From Stachybotrys elegans (taxonomy: Eukaryota; Ascomycota; Sordariomycetes; Hypocreales; Stachybotryaceae), in the NCBI GenBank assembly GCA_020746835.1, contig JAGPNK010000008.1, forward strand, positions 1,240,001-1,304,000: a DNA stretch of 64,000 nucleotides. The letters run 5' to 3'. Shown here piece after piece: positions 10,209 to 22,350 of this stretch. Position 1 is the stretch's first letter. Every line of letters starts with the position of its first letter. A program made the translations under genes and the position numbers. The notes under the pieces are model-generated. The model worked only from the letters and a program-made list of their open reading frames with translations, was not told the origin of the DNA and did not search any database.

Positions 10209-12755
10209 ACAAGCCAAGCACAGAAAAGAAGAAGAAGCAGGGCAGGCTAAAAATCCCCGGACGGCCGCTATTTTAGCCCCCAAGACCCAGGACCGTGATG
10301 TTATTATCTGTGCTGTTCCGTTCCGTATTACTAGGTTCATATTTTGACAGGGACATGGATATGCGGGGTTTTCCCCCTCCCTCTTGTCCTATGTCCTTCT
10401 CGTATTAGCTCTCGTTTGTCTTGTCTTGGTAGAGGGAAGATCTTTGCCTGCTAACGGACTGGGTCCTTTTTAGTCATTGATTGAATGGGGGGTTGCATTG
10501 GCGTTGCGCCCTACATAACGGCGGCCTTGTCAAACATTGTAATTGCTTTTCTTTTTTTTTTCCTTTGTATTGCTATTCTTTAGAGATGCTAGCTTACTGG
10601 CTGGGGACGGGCCGATGCTAGACTGACATGGCCAATCCACTATACGGATGCATACATACACATAATAACGTATAATGTATGTGGTTGCATGTTGAGCAAG
10701 GCCATGTACATGTAACCGAGCCAAGCCAAGGCAACCTGTATTCATTATTTGCTGTCTCTATTCTCATTACGTGTCCCATCACTTCCCCCTTCCGCCACAC
10801 TCGCCCCTTTCATCTCTTTGACTCTCTCTTCTGCCAGGCCACCCAGCTTAGCCCATTGCACGATCCATCCTCGTCAATCCCCCCCTCTCTCTGCTCTACT
10901 CTGCTCTGCTCGCCGTCCTCCTCGCCTCATCGCGTCAACACCCCCGGTTCTCGCTGACGCCCCCCCTGGTCGTCCTTTTGCTTATTCCCCCCTCCTCTAC
11001 CCTTCCCCCGGGATCTGGCAAGCACAATTTTCCTTCCCAGATTACAGGAAACAAACCCCCCCCTGTACGTTTCCTCTACGCCTTTCTTTCTTTCTCCCTC
11101 CCTCTCTCTCTTTCTCCTTCTCTTCTCGACCGGTCCGGTCTCAGTTCTGGTACCGAAGCTGTATGGCGGTGGATCGCTCGATTTGATCCCAATCTTTGCT
11201 CCCCTTGCTTCCCTCCGAGGGGCCAAAATCCTGGACCTGGCCTGCCCGTCCTCACCCCCCTGCCTGGTCCTTTCATGTAGTTTGCCTTGTTGCTCTTGTC
11301 CGAGGTTTCTACGTTAGTTCCTTTCCATGATCCCAGCGAGCAAATAAAAGAAAAGGAAGAAAAAAACCCTTCACTCGAACATGTACATGCTAGGACGCAT
11401 CCAGTGACACATGCTACATAGTAAGCGCCTGCACCGGGACAGGGCACGCCCACGGCTGGATCCTGTTGTATTTATGTATAGATATCAGACGTCTCTCGTC
11501 CGTCCTCTTCTCTTTCTGCTTCCCCCATCGCTTGGTTATTGCATTGCTCCCACTGGCACACGTCCAGCTCCATGCACCCGCCTGCCTACCAACCAACATC
11601 ATCCACCTCGGCTGTCTGCCAATATATCATGGCCGTCGAGCGACCAACCTGAAGCTGTGCTGCCTGCCTCGCGTCTCCAGAACAGGCAAGCATTCTCGCA
11701 GCCGCCAACACCCTGGCCTCTTCGTCCCTCGCAGCATCACTGCGCATCGTCTCGCATTTGTATGTATGCATCGCGCATCATAACGCCCGTTCAGAATCCA
11801 CAGGCCCGCTAGGCCTTAGACGGACACTGCTATATCCCCGAACCTCCTTCTCCCACCACTGCTTGCTTGCGACCTGCTGCTCTCCCCGGTCTGCGTTGGT
11901 CGGCGCTGGCCCAGTTTTCCGTGTCGAGCCGTGCCGTACCGAGTTTTGCCCAACACAGCGGGCGTCCTCTATCTCTATTATCCCTCCGGAACCATAATCC
12001 TTCCACTCACCATTGTCCTTGCATCCACTAGGCACGGCAATTTGGCTCCCAGCCGTCGGCAAATGACCGTATCGCGAGAGCCAAGTCCGAGTCCGAGTCC
12101 GACAGTCTAAGAGGACGCGAAACGTGTCAGAGGACAAAAGAGACGGAGACGGAGGCGGAGACAGGATTGACGATATTGGGTTGCTTGTTCCCCCCACCCC
12201 CCCTGCTCTTGTTCCTGTCCCCATCGGGGCTTTTTGCTTTTTCCCTTTCCGCACAACTACCTTGCTGCTGTCTTATATCTGCTCTCTTAAGGGTACAGAC
12301 CAATTTCTGTGCCGACTCTTGACATCGGCAAGGCCTGGGACGGTTCGTCATCACCCCCCGTTATTTTTGGCCCCGAACCCCACGATCTCCTCCCCAGTAC
12401 ATCACATCCGCCGTACCCTACAGGCCACCGGCCCCTAGCCCTGCCCCGTCCAGGTCCCCCTTCCACCACCCGTTCAGGCCCCTCCCCTCCCCAATCCCTC
12501 CCCCAATCTCTCTCCGCATCCACTGGACTAGCGCTTCCCGCCCACTAAATTAACCACCCGACCCGGCCTTTGCGATTCTGTGGACGATAATTACATACAA
12601 ACAAGCCTGCCTGCCCCTTGGTACAAGTACAAACAACCTCGACAGCCGGGCCAAATATTATCATATCATATCATACCTGTCTTTACCATCATCATCGCTA
12701 CTGCCCATTTTTGGTTTTTTGTTGTCGGCCTTGGCAGGTGACGTTGAACCATCCA

Positions 12756-15509
12756 ATGTTCCGGCCTCAGCCCACGCCCTTTGCTGGTGGTGATGGCCAG
12801 TTCTTTTATGCGTCGGACCCTGCTCTCTATGGAGTAGTGCCATCGAGCCTGGACCTTGATCTTGGCTTCCTTGCTTCGTCGCCATCGTCATCGTCATCTG
12901 GTAGACGCGGAGGATCTGCATCTGCATCGACATTGACAGCTGGATCGACACTCGTTGCCGCACCCTCTTCCGCTTCTCCTGCCTCCGGACCCGACGCTGG
13001 GGCTTCCCTATCGCTATCTGCACCATCTGCCGCCGTTACCGCACCCACCTACACCTACACCACCAACAACGCCAACACCACCAACAACTCGTCCTCGCCC
13101 TCCTCCGCCTCCCCGTCCGCCTCGACAGCCTCGTCTTACTCCCCGGCATCCTCCTCGACTGGCTCCTGCGCATCGCTGCATCTCTACGCCGCTGGCACGC
13201 CGCCACTCGTGCAGGGTCCCTCGTGCCCTCGCGACCCCACTGGCGCTGCCACTGCCACTGTCACTGCCACTGCTGCTGCCACTGTAGCAGCGGCCGTCAT
13301 CTCTCAGCGCTACCCGCCGTGTCAGCGCCAGCACCAGCACCAGCACCAGCACCAGCACCAGCACCAGCGTCCATCGCTTTCGTCATTGCGGGCATCGTCG
13401 TCACCTCCACAACCGCCACCACTACAATCATCGCAACCACCACCACCACAGTCAGCACAACCTCTGCAGCCATCGCCATTGCAGCTGAGACCAGGGCTGC
13501 CCTCCTCCTCCTCCACTGCCACTGCCGTTGCCGTCTCCACCGCCAACCCCACTCCACATAACCACAACCACAACCACAACCATAACCACTACCACCACTC
13601 CGCCAGTTTCCAACATCACTTCTCCCATTCCCTCCTCACCATGGAGCAGGAGCCGCAGGACCAGCATGGCGTCGAGGCCCAGCAGGCAGCTGCCAAAGAC
13701 TACCAGCCCGTCCTCGAGGTACGCCTACGCCTACGCCTCGCCTCGCCCAACCCCGATTGCCCAAGGCTAACCCCGTTGCAGGGCCCCTTCGTAGGCGACA
13801 AGGTGTCCAGCGATGCCATCACCGAGGAGTATGCCAAGGCGGATCCAGTCTACGTCGAAAAGACGCTTGTTCGTTTCCCTGCCTACCTAGCCAGCACGCC
13901 TGGCCTGCCTCCCCAATGCCGCTAACAGACACCACCCCAGGCTTTATCGCAGGCTTATTCGCATTACCGACGCATCCAAGGTGACGGAAACTGTGGCTGG
14001 AGAGGTGAGCATCTGCCGTCGTTGCCCCAGCATCCGTTGTGCTCTGATCTGAGTTGTCCCCGAGTTTCATGAATTGCTCTTTGATTACTGGCTTTTGATG
14101 CACGACACACACCCACACCCGCACACACAAGACACGCACACATGCATGCGTGGCATCTGATGTATCTTCTCGTGGATTGCGCGTGGTGCGCCGTGCTGTT
14201 CGAATCTTGACTGCGACTGGTTGGCTGACACATGGCAGCCATCGGTTTCTCCTACTTTGAGAAGCTCATAGATCATGGCGACCAAGGGCAGATCGAGGGC
14301 GAGGTCGCCCGCCTTACCAGTCTCAACAACATGTTGGCCACGGTGGGAGGATACTCGTACTACGATGACTTTTTCGAACCCTTTGCCGAGCTCCTCCGTG
14401 ACGTCGCAGCCAGCATGCCCAACCATGGCGCTGCGCACATGATCGCACTGCAGCGCTGGAACGACGAATCCATAGCCAGCAGCCTCATCTACTACCTCCG
14501 CCTGCTGGCCGCCACCTATCTCAAGGCCAACGCCGCCAACTACGACCCCTTTGTTCCTGACGATGTCGGCGTCTTGGGATACTGCAGCGGCAGCATCGAG
14601 CTGCCCAACCGCGAGATCGAGCATCTAGGCATCAATGGGCTTGCCAACGTCCTCCTAAAGCCCGTCAACTTTGTGCTGGATATTGCTTACCTCGACCGCA
14701 GCGCTGGCGACGCCGTCAACAGCTACCGCTTCCCCGAGGACACCAACGAGCAGGATCCCTCCACTGTAGCCGCCATAATCCACCTCCTCTACCGGCCAGA
14801 CCACTACGACATCATCTACCCAGCACCTCCGGCACCCGTACCCATCCCGGTGCGACAGCAGGCTCCCATGCAGGTCCACCGTGTAAATGGCTTTTCTCAT
14901 AACCTGGGCATCTTGCAGACTAGCATGGGAGGCTTCAGCACCGTCGACTTTAGCGCCATGGGCAACATCCCCATCCCCAGCTTCTCCCCCGCCGTCCTCA
15001 CACCTCTGGCCCCTCCTTTGCCCAGCCCCATGTCTGACACGTATGCCGGCAGCCTACAGCATCATCATCATCATCAACAACCACAACACCAACAGCAGCC
15101 GTTGCCGAATCCGTGGATGGCTCCGTTTACCGAAGACATGGAGACGTCGCCCGGGCCATCGAACCAGCCAGCCATGGTCTCGCCACCGCTATCAGTGTCG
15201 CCCCTGTCGCGTGGAGGAAGCATAGACTCTGGCATGGTGGGCGGTGGTCTGGGCCAACAGCATGCGGCAGCGGGTCCGCCTACACCGGGTTATCAAATCC
15301 GCTTCAGCCCAGTACAGCTTGAGTACGACGAGGGCAAGAGGGACTTCCCAGAACAAGCGTTCCATCTGTCGACGAGCACGTTCAAGAACAGTGTCTACAA
15401 CAGGGCTCATTTCGGAAACCCGGATTTTCACCCCGAGGAATGGTGCCCCGACGATGAGAGCATCGACTCGAGAGTTGGAGGCAAGCGCAAGATCAAGAAG
15501 GAGACGTAG
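12756..15509 (+). CDS. otubain-like (OTU, peptidase C65) ubiquitin thioesterase with long low-complexity N-terminus
   Basis: Four exons: 12756..13718, 13782..13868, 13941..14004, 14239..15509 (794 aa). The catalytic domain spans about residues 320-570. Y-S-H-Y-R-R-I-Q-G-D-G-N-C-G-W-R places the Cys nucleophile near 368 with the preceding Asp near 365, and RPDHYDIIYP gives the His near 560. This is the otubain (OTUB1) arrangement, predicting cleavage of ubiquitin chains. Otubains are usually about 270-300 aa; here about 320 Ser/Thr/Pro/Ala-rich residues precede the domain, including (QH)n and (HN)n runs, and about 230 follow, with a polyHis-Gln stretch. The start is the first ATG that gives a fungal-looking protein (MFRPQPTPF); the frame is open further upstream, so it is not certain. 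Confidence 0.88.
13329..13368 (+). repeat. CAGCAC hexamer repeat encoding (Gln-His)n
   Basis: About six copies of a CAGCAC unit inside otubain exon 1. The unit keeps the frame, so length variation would alter only the number of Gln-His pairs. Confidence 0.9.
13557..13600 (+). repeat. AACCAC hexamer repeat encoding (His-Asn)n
   Basis: A second in-frame six-base repeat in the same exon, encoding alternating His and Asn ending in His-Tyr-His-His. It lies shortly before the catalytic domain. Confidence 0.85.
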
Positions 15510-17447
15510 AGAGGCAGAGATGAAGCGAGATTGAAACATTGGCAAACACACGAAACGGTGGTACTCTGCAAGATGGCGTACACAGGGAGGGATCTCGGCC
15601 AACAAAAAAGAAAAATTTGGAACCAACATGAGGGCTTCTTGGCGTCGGCTTTCTTGCGCTTTTTGACCCAACCCGGGCCGTGGTGGAGAATTGCAACCAT
15701 AGCTCAATAACTCTCACGGCGCCCCTTTCCCCTTTCCTCTTTGTCATTCTATTTTATCCTTGTTGTTTCCCCACGCTACCATTATTCTTGTTGCTTTCTT
15801 TTTTTTTCCTTGGGTTTTTCTTTTCTTTTTGTGTTTTTACTTGTTTGGCCTGGCTCTTGAGGGAAGGAAGTTGGCCGAATTAATGATGAAATTGGATGAC
15901 ATGAACGACGAGACGAGAGGAGAGGCAAGAGGCAGGCATGTAATTAACAGTCGGCTGCTGCTATACCGGATACCGCACACAACCCCGGCGTGGGTGGATG
16001 AATAATGATGAGCTGAATCAATATATTGAACACCACGAGCAACGGATGTGACTGACAGAATCCAAGTAGGCGAGGCGGAAGCGGGGCCGAACAAGTGACG
16101 GACCATCTGCCTAGATATGTACCTACTCATGTATGGATATTGCGAGCGAAGAGATGGGATGGCTAGAGGTAAGCGAGGCCCCGACTTGTACCAGGAAGCC
16201 GGGCCGTGGCTAACAAGTCAGTGCCTGTAACGAGTACGAATAGGGCATGCGCACGAGGACGAGCATGACTGCGTTCGACGGGAGAAGAGGAACGCGCCGA
16301 GGAGCAGGGCAGGGCAGGGCAGGGCAGCAGGTTCTTCGTGGGTGCCAGGAATAGGATCCCTGCCTGTCGACTCTTGTCATTTGTGCATTATCGAATCGGG
16401 GGAAGGGGAAGAGAGGGGGCGGCGCTGGGCGGGACACGTTGTGGAGGCTTTCGAGCTGGAGCTGGAGCGGTCAGATGGCTTGATCCGTCAAGACATGGCG
16501 ATGGCGAGAGGGTGACGCTCCGTTCCATGTGCGCTCATGGAGCGAGGGCGGATTTTATTTCATTTCCCTCGCTTCATCTCCTTGTTCTCAGCCGCCTCTC
16601 TTTCTTCCTCTTGTCCGCATGTCCCATCTCGGTCGTGTTCCGAGGACGACGTACGTTTCTTCCAGCACCTACAATGTCCTGACAGGACCTTATCATACCT
16701 TGGACTATTGGCCTGCGCCAAGGTGAAAATGGCCACCGGAAAATACGGAGCACGGCGGTCGGTATCGCAGCAAGAAACAAGTGGCCTCTTTGCGCTCCCG
16801 GGACCGAGGCGAGGCGTCTGTCACACACCACCCCCCTGCTCATCCGCTTGCCCATCCTATTTACCAGGTATGGCAGATTCCGGCCGACCCAGAAATAAGA
16901 ATAAGCCTTAACAATAAATCCAGATAACGAGCCTGGGTGGGTTTCCCGCGGAGCGGGTAGTCGTCTGACTTTCCTCCTTCCTGTAGCTGCTGCCGAAGAA
17001 ACGCACCAAAAAAGAAAGAAAGAAAAAATAGAAACGAGGGCTACGCTGGAAGGACATGTTGGCGCCATGGTAGATTCGAAGGTTCTGAGCCAAGGATCCA
17101 ACTCTCGCCACCGCGCACACAGCGTATACGTGACACGCGTGCAACTCTAGGAGCTCCCACAAGAAGAGGGGACAGGAGCCTGCTGCGAAAAGACAGGCAC
17201 GCCCAGGAAGGAAGATAGAGGGAGGAAATAAGAGGATAGGGAGCAGAGGGAGGTCCACTCCCGACCGCGACACGAAAAGGCCGGGTGTGACGGAGGACGC
17301 GGCGCGCGGGAACCTAGGGGAGCAGCTTGCCGGTTTACCCTGAGAAGGAAGAAACCGTGCGCAGGACATTATATTGACGACGACGAAGACGACGCAGGAT
17401 CTAGGAGACTCAGCATAGAAGAGAAGAAGAGGAAAGAAACGGTTGCC
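15510..17447. other. intergenic region, otubain to methyltransferase
   Basis: 1.9 kb without a supportable gene. It begins with a T-rich stretch (about 15720-15850) and ends in purine-rich sequence. A long minus-strand open frame crossing 16908-18431 is an antisense shadow of the GC-rich methyltransferase. Confidence 0.5.
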
Positions 17448-18686
17448 ATGACGGCAGAGACGACCTTGGGCGAATCCGTGCGGCCAGCCCTGGCCAGCGA
17501 CGGTGACGATGTGCGGCTCTTCGCCCAGTCCGACAACGACGACTCCGACTCGGACGCCGCGTCGGCCGAGACGAGCTCGCACTACTCGTCCGTGTCCGAG
17601 GACTCGGTCCCGCCCATCCAGGCCTACGGGCACACGTACTACGGCGACGGGCGCTTCTTCTCGCCCAACGACGCCTCCGAGGCGCGGCGGCTGCGGCTGC
17701 AGCACGAGCTCTTCAAGCTGTGCCTCGAGGGCCAGCTCGCGGCGTCGCGGCTGCCGCTGGCCGCGCTGTCGCAGGCCGACGACGACGACGGCGCGCTGCC
17801 GCCCTTCCACGTGCTCGACGCGGGCACGGGCAGCGGCCTCTGGGCGCGCGAGGCGGCCGCCGCGTGGCCCCGCGCCGACGTCCTGGCCGTCGACGTCACG
17901 AGCGCCCTGCTGCCCTCGGTCGAGACGCCCGTCCCGCGCAACCTGACCTTCGAGGTGGCCGACCTCGCCGGCGAGTGGCCGCCCCGGCTGTACGACTTTG
18001 TGCACATGCGCAACCTCGTCGGCGGCGGCGTCCGCGACTGGAGGGCCCTGCTGCGCGAGGCCTACGCCCACCTCAAGCCGGGCGGCTACCTCGAGTTTAC
18101 CGAGGTGCGGCCGCGCTTCTTCGACGGCGAGGGCGGGGAGGAGGAGGAGAAGGAGAAGACGGGGGCCGTAGAGACCGGGGAGATTGGCGCCGCGTGCCGC
18201 GAGTACGAGGCGACGTTTGCAGACATGTGCGCGCGCGTCGGGCTCGACTTTGACCCGCTGCCGCGGGTGCCCGGGTGGCTGACCGAGGTGGGCGCCGCCG
18301 GCGTGCGCGAGAGGGTCGACTGGCTGCCGGTGAGCGGGAGCTGGGGAGGGGATGTGGTGAGCCGGCGCAAGGGGGAGCTGCTGGGCGAGATGATTGACGG
18401 GTGTAAGTTTCTCCTTGCTGGCCACAGGCATGTGTGTGTGTGTGCTGATGAATTGGGTCTAGGTCTAGAGAACTGGACAATGATGCTGTTTGGCGTGTGC
18501 GGCTGGGCCGAGGAGGACACGCGCGCGCTGCTCGAGAGGGTCAAGGCCGAGGTACGGGATCCGAAGCTACGGGCGTACGCAAAAGTGTGAGTCTCTTTCA
18601 TCCGCCTCTGTTTTGTTGTGTGTGGTTGCTGACGAGACAGGACGTTCATCACGGCGCGGAAACCAGATGTTGAGGATGACGCCTGA
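17448..18686 (+). CDS. LaeA-like SAM-dependent methyltransferase
   Basis: Three exons: 17448..18402, 18463..18586, 18641..18686 (374 aa). An acidic, Ser-rich N-terminus (DNDDSDSDAASAETSS) leads to AYGHTYYGDGRFFSPND, then to the SAM-binding motif VLDAGTGSGLWARE (about residues 122-135), VDVTSALLP, FVHMRNLVGG and LKPGGYLEFTE. This is the class I fold shared by LaeA and many paralogues. The last two exons encode LENWTMMLFGVCGWAEED and end TFITARKPDVEDDA. LaeA is a nuclear regulator of secondary metabolism, but most LaeA-like paralogues have no known role, so orthology is not claimed. Exon 1 is exceptionally GC-rich, so open frames overlap it on both strands. Confidence 0.85.
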
Positions 18687-18955
18687 AAACCAAACAAGGA
18701 TAGATTCGTATGCTGGAAGCGGATGGGTAATCGTAATGGAATAGATAGACAATATGGCCCGCGTGGGTTTATTGGACATGATAGAAGACGGGGGGAACTG
18801 CGCTTCGCAAGAATGGGCATGGAATTCACACAAATGTCAAGACAGGGCGGTAATGATGAGAGTCGCATGTGTAATCCAATCCATCGTGTCAGAACGCTAT
18901 GGGGGGGTATATACGAAAGCCCGGATCCAACGCCGCTGCCGCCTGTCTGTCCACT

Positions 18956-20506
18956 CTAGACCGTCTCAATGTATCGTTTCGTCTCCCTGCATTATGTTAG
19001 CTACCCAGCTTCAAGAGACCAGGTTTATACGGAGAGAGGGGGGGGGGCTTACCAGTCCGTGACGGCTTCCTCAAACAACCTCACCTCGTGCTCGCGCGTG
19101 CCGCCAAAGTGGTCGACGAACTGGTCGCCAAACACCTCGCGCGCGATGCTGTCCTTGCGCATGAAGCGCTCCGTCGCCTCCTTCAAGCTCTTGGCCAGCC
19201 GCTCGCCCTTGTCGGCGGCGCTGCCCTGCGAGGTGCCCTTGCCGAGGGGCGGGCAGGGGATGGCCAGCTTCTTCTCGACGCCGCGCCAGCCGGCGCCCAG
19301 GATGGCCGCCATGACAAAGTGCGGGTTCGTGTCGGAGCCCGGGACGCGCACCTCGAAACGTGTGGCCTTGGCCTTGGCCGTGGGAGGGGCGATGACGCGG
19401 ATCGAGGCGACGCGGTGCTCCAGCCCCCACGACACCGTCACGGGGGCCCAGAAGTTCTCGACGAGGCGCTTGTACGAGTTGATGTTGGGGGCCAGGATGG
19501 GCATCATGTCGGGCAGGCCGTCGAGCAGGCCGGCGAGGAAGTGGCGGCCCAGGTCCGAGAGCCCGGCCACGTCGCTCCACTCGGCGTCGTCGTCGACGGT
19601 CTCGCGGGCGAGCAAGTTCTTGCCCTCCTTGTCGACGATGGAGATGTGCATGTGGCCGCTGTTGCCGGGGAGGCCCTGCTTGGGCTTGGCCATGAAGTTG
19701 GGGGTGATGCCGTGCTTGACGCCGACGGAGCGGACGACGTACTTGAAGAGGCTGGCGCGGTCGGCCATTTCGCCAATCTCGCCAAACTCGAGGGCGGCCT
19801 CGAAGACGCCCGGGCCCGACTCGGTGTGCCAGCCCTCGATGTCGCAGGAGAAGGCGGCGCACGAGTCGTAGACGTCGTAGTACCAGTCCTTGTTGTGGGC
19901 GGGCCGCGTGATGGAGTAGCCGAACATGCCCTGGGTCAGGTTGGGCAGCTCGCTGGGGGGGTTCTGCTGGAGGAAGGGGGCGGGCGAGGGGGACGTGGCA
20001 TCGGGGATGCGGAACGTCATGAATTCGTACTCGGCTGGGGGGTGTCAGATGTGTGCGTGGAAGAGGTGGGGGTACAAGCAGGTCATACCACCAGCCATGG
20101 CGCCGTAGCCCTTCTCGCGCAGACGGTCGAGCTGGGTCTTGAGCAGGCCGCGGGGGCAGGCGCAGACGGGCTCACGGGTATTGGGGTCGAGGAAGGAGAC
20201 GAGGAAGAAGGGGATGTTGTGCTCCCAGGGGATGCGGCGGTAGGTGGACAGGTCGGGGACGGCGATGAGGTCGTGGTAGCCGTTGGCGGCGTTGGAGACG
20301 GTCAGCTCGCGCGGGTACGTCATGTCGTGCATGTCCCAGCCGAAGATGACGGAGCAGAAGCCGAAGCCGTCCTTGGCGACGGAGAGGAACTTGTTCTTGG
20401 AGACAACCTTGCCGCGCAGGATGCCGTCGACGTCGAGGCCGGCGAGCTTGACCTTGTTGTCGGCTTGGAGCTCCTGCGCGAGCGTGTCGAGGGTGAGGGC
20501 GGCCAT
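18956..20506 (-). CDS. type I glutamine synthetase-like enzyme (GlnA/FluG C-domain family)
   Basis: Three exons: 20506..20089, 20034..19053, 18986..18956 (476 aa). The last exon is only 31 nt: the apparent stop after TDW is a donor site (TG|GTAAGC), and splicing to GCAG|GGAG extends the protein to TDWETKRYIETV, the usual end of fungal members. Seen motifs: LDVDGILRGK, FGWDMHD, AEYEFMTF, the substrate loop GNSGHMHIS, EHRVASIRV and RFEVRVPGSDTNPH. Family reaction: ATP-dependent ligation of ammonia or an amine to glutamate; the group includes gamma-glutamyl-polyamine ligases and the FluG C-domain, so the substrate is uncertain. It lacks an amidohydrolase half, so it is not full-length FluG. It shares a divergent promoter with an SDR. 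Confidence 0.9.
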
Positions 20507-21187
20507 GGTGGGAGGGACAATGGGTGGTGGTAGGGGATGATGGGGGCGAGGGATGAGGGTGAGGGTGAGGATGAGAGAGGGAGAGAGGGCGAAGCTAAGG
20601 GTGGTGGTGGTGAGGATGGATAGGTAGATGACGGATTGACAGGAACAAGGCGTGGTGGATTGGCTTGGCCACGCGGGAACTGGCCAGATTAGGACAAGAG
20701 GTGCGAGCACTGACGTACCTGCTGGCGCCGCTTATCTTTGGCGCAAGGAGGGGTCACCAAGAAGCCCCCATCTTATCATCCCTCCTTCGCCTGTCTCGCA
20801 TCCTCGCAAAATATGCGACGCAGCCTCGCATCCATGACCACGACAAATTACATATCTGCCCTATTCCCACCGCGCACGCCACAGCTTATCATGCCAGCCC
20901 CATCTTCGCCAGGCCAGTGCTGCGCCGTATCGCCTCGTCGGGGTGGAAACCATGGGGCCCTCCAGCGGCATCTTCCGATAAGATAGGACTCTAGACGCCG
21001 ATAGAGGGGAGGGGTAAACCCGGCTACCGGCTTCTGTCATTCCCACTCGCCTCCTATCCCGCTATCGGACATTCAAAGCTCTTGAACCACCACTTCGCAC
21101 ATCACACATCACCAATCCTGCCTCTCAACTCTCTTCTCCCTCTTCAACCATCTTCCTCTTCCCTCCCTTCCCTTCTTGATACCCATC
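20507..21187. promoter_or_regulatory. divergent promoter region, GS-like / SDR
   Basis: About 680 nt between divergent starts. CT-rich leader sequence precedes both genes (CCACCATGG context for the GS-like start, ACCCATCATGG for the SDR). No third gene is visible. Confidence 0.55.
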
Positions 21188-22173
21188 ATGGCTTCCGCAC
21201 AGTCTGGCCGCCTCGCCGGCAAGAACGCCGTCATCACCGGCGCCGCAGGGTGAACCTCCCTCCCCCCCCCTTTCCCGCCAGCCAGCCATGACATACTCAC
21301 AATCCCTCCCTCCAGTGGCATCGGTCTTGAGACGGCCATCCTCTTCGCCAAGGAGGGCGCCAACGTCCTTCTCGCCGACATCTCCGCGCCTGCCCTCGAA
21401 AAGGCCCTCGCCAAGGTCAAGCAGCTCGTCCCCAGCGCCGGTCGCCTCGAGACCACGGTAAGCCCCCCCCCCATCCCTCGCATACACCTTGTTCTCGTTT
21501 CTTGTCTTCCTAACACGTATAGGTCTGCGACGTCTCCAAGGAGGAGCAGGTCCAGGCCATGGTCGAGGCCCTCGACGCCTGGGGCGGCCTCGACGTCATG
21601 TTCAACAACGCCGGCATCATGCACGCCAAGGACGACGACGCCGTCAATACCCCCGAGGCCATCTGGGACCTGACCCAGAGCATCAACGTCAAGGGCGTCT
21701 GGTTCGGCTGCAAGCACGCCGTCCTCTCCCTCCGCCGCAACTCCAAGACGCGCGCCTCCATCATCAACACGGCCTCCTTCGTCGCCCTCATGGGCGCCGC
21801 CACCCCGCAGCTCGCCTACACTGCCTCCAAGGGCGCCGTCCTCGCCCTCACCCGCGAGCTCGCCATGGTCCACGCCCGCGAGGGCTTCCGCTTCAACAGT
21901 CTCTGCCCCGCGCCCCTCAACACCCCGCTCCTCCAGGACTGGCTCGGCGACGACAAGGCCAAGAGGCTGCGCCGCGAGGTCCACTTCCCTTCCGGCCGCT
22001 TCGGTGAGGCTATCGAGCAGGCTCACGCCGTCGTCTTCCTCGCCAGCGACGAGTCCAGCTTCGTCAACGGCCACGACTTTGTCGTCGACGGCGGCCTGTC
22101 CAAGGCCTATGTCACGCCCGAGGGCCCTGCTGCCCCGGGTCCCACCAACAACGCTCTCAAGGACTCCCTGTAA
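21188..22173 (+). CDS. short-chain dehydrogenase/reductase
   Basis: Three exons: 21188..21249, 21316..21457, 21523..22173 (284 aa). The cofactor motif TGAAGGIG is rebuilt across the first intron; LLADIS, CDVSKEEQV and FNNAGIMH follow, then the catalytic Ser region (IINTASFVALMG) and YTASKGAVLALTREL with the Tyr-x-x-x-Lys pair. This is the classical SDR fold, probably NAD-dependent from the Asp after strand 2. It resembles fungal SDRs annotated as glucose or 3-ketoacyl dehydrogenases; the substrate is unknown. It is divergent from the GS-like gene and convergent with methylisocitrate lyase. Confidence 0.9.
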
Positions 22174-22350
22174 CCAACAAATATATACCCATATATCGAG
22201 TCAGTAGACAGTAGGCAGTAGGCAGAATAGAGATATCCCACATCCAAATCATGATATCTCGCATTGAACTATCAAGTCTCGAAACAGCCGCCAACTCCGT
22301 AGATGCGTTCTTTCCCTCTGCATGCCCCGTCCCATCCACAATGGTCTCTT

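Larger units (their letters stand above)
7392..12755. other. 5.4 kb gene-poor region with strand composition switch
   Basis: No coding gene could be supported. Roughly 7.4-9.9 kb is purine-rich on the plus strand, including a GA microsatellite; roughly 10.7-12.7 kb is strongly pyrimidine-rich on the plus strand. Open frames here are low-complexity and lack homologous-looking motifs. The right half probably carries the long CT-rich promoter and leader of the otubain gene; the left half may carry a minus-strand transcript or only the CSN2 3' region. Confidence 0.55.

Noticed and set aside
16908..18431. 507-residue minus-strand open frame
   Set aside because: Antisense to the methyltransferase exon; GC-rich third positions keep the opposite strand open. 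The product is low-complexity Arg/Gly/Ala/Leu with no domain.
19088..20533. 481-residue plus-strand open frame
   Set aside because: Antisense shadow of the GS-like gene; it crosses that gene's intron and has only Ala/Val/Gly/Asp-rich sequence.
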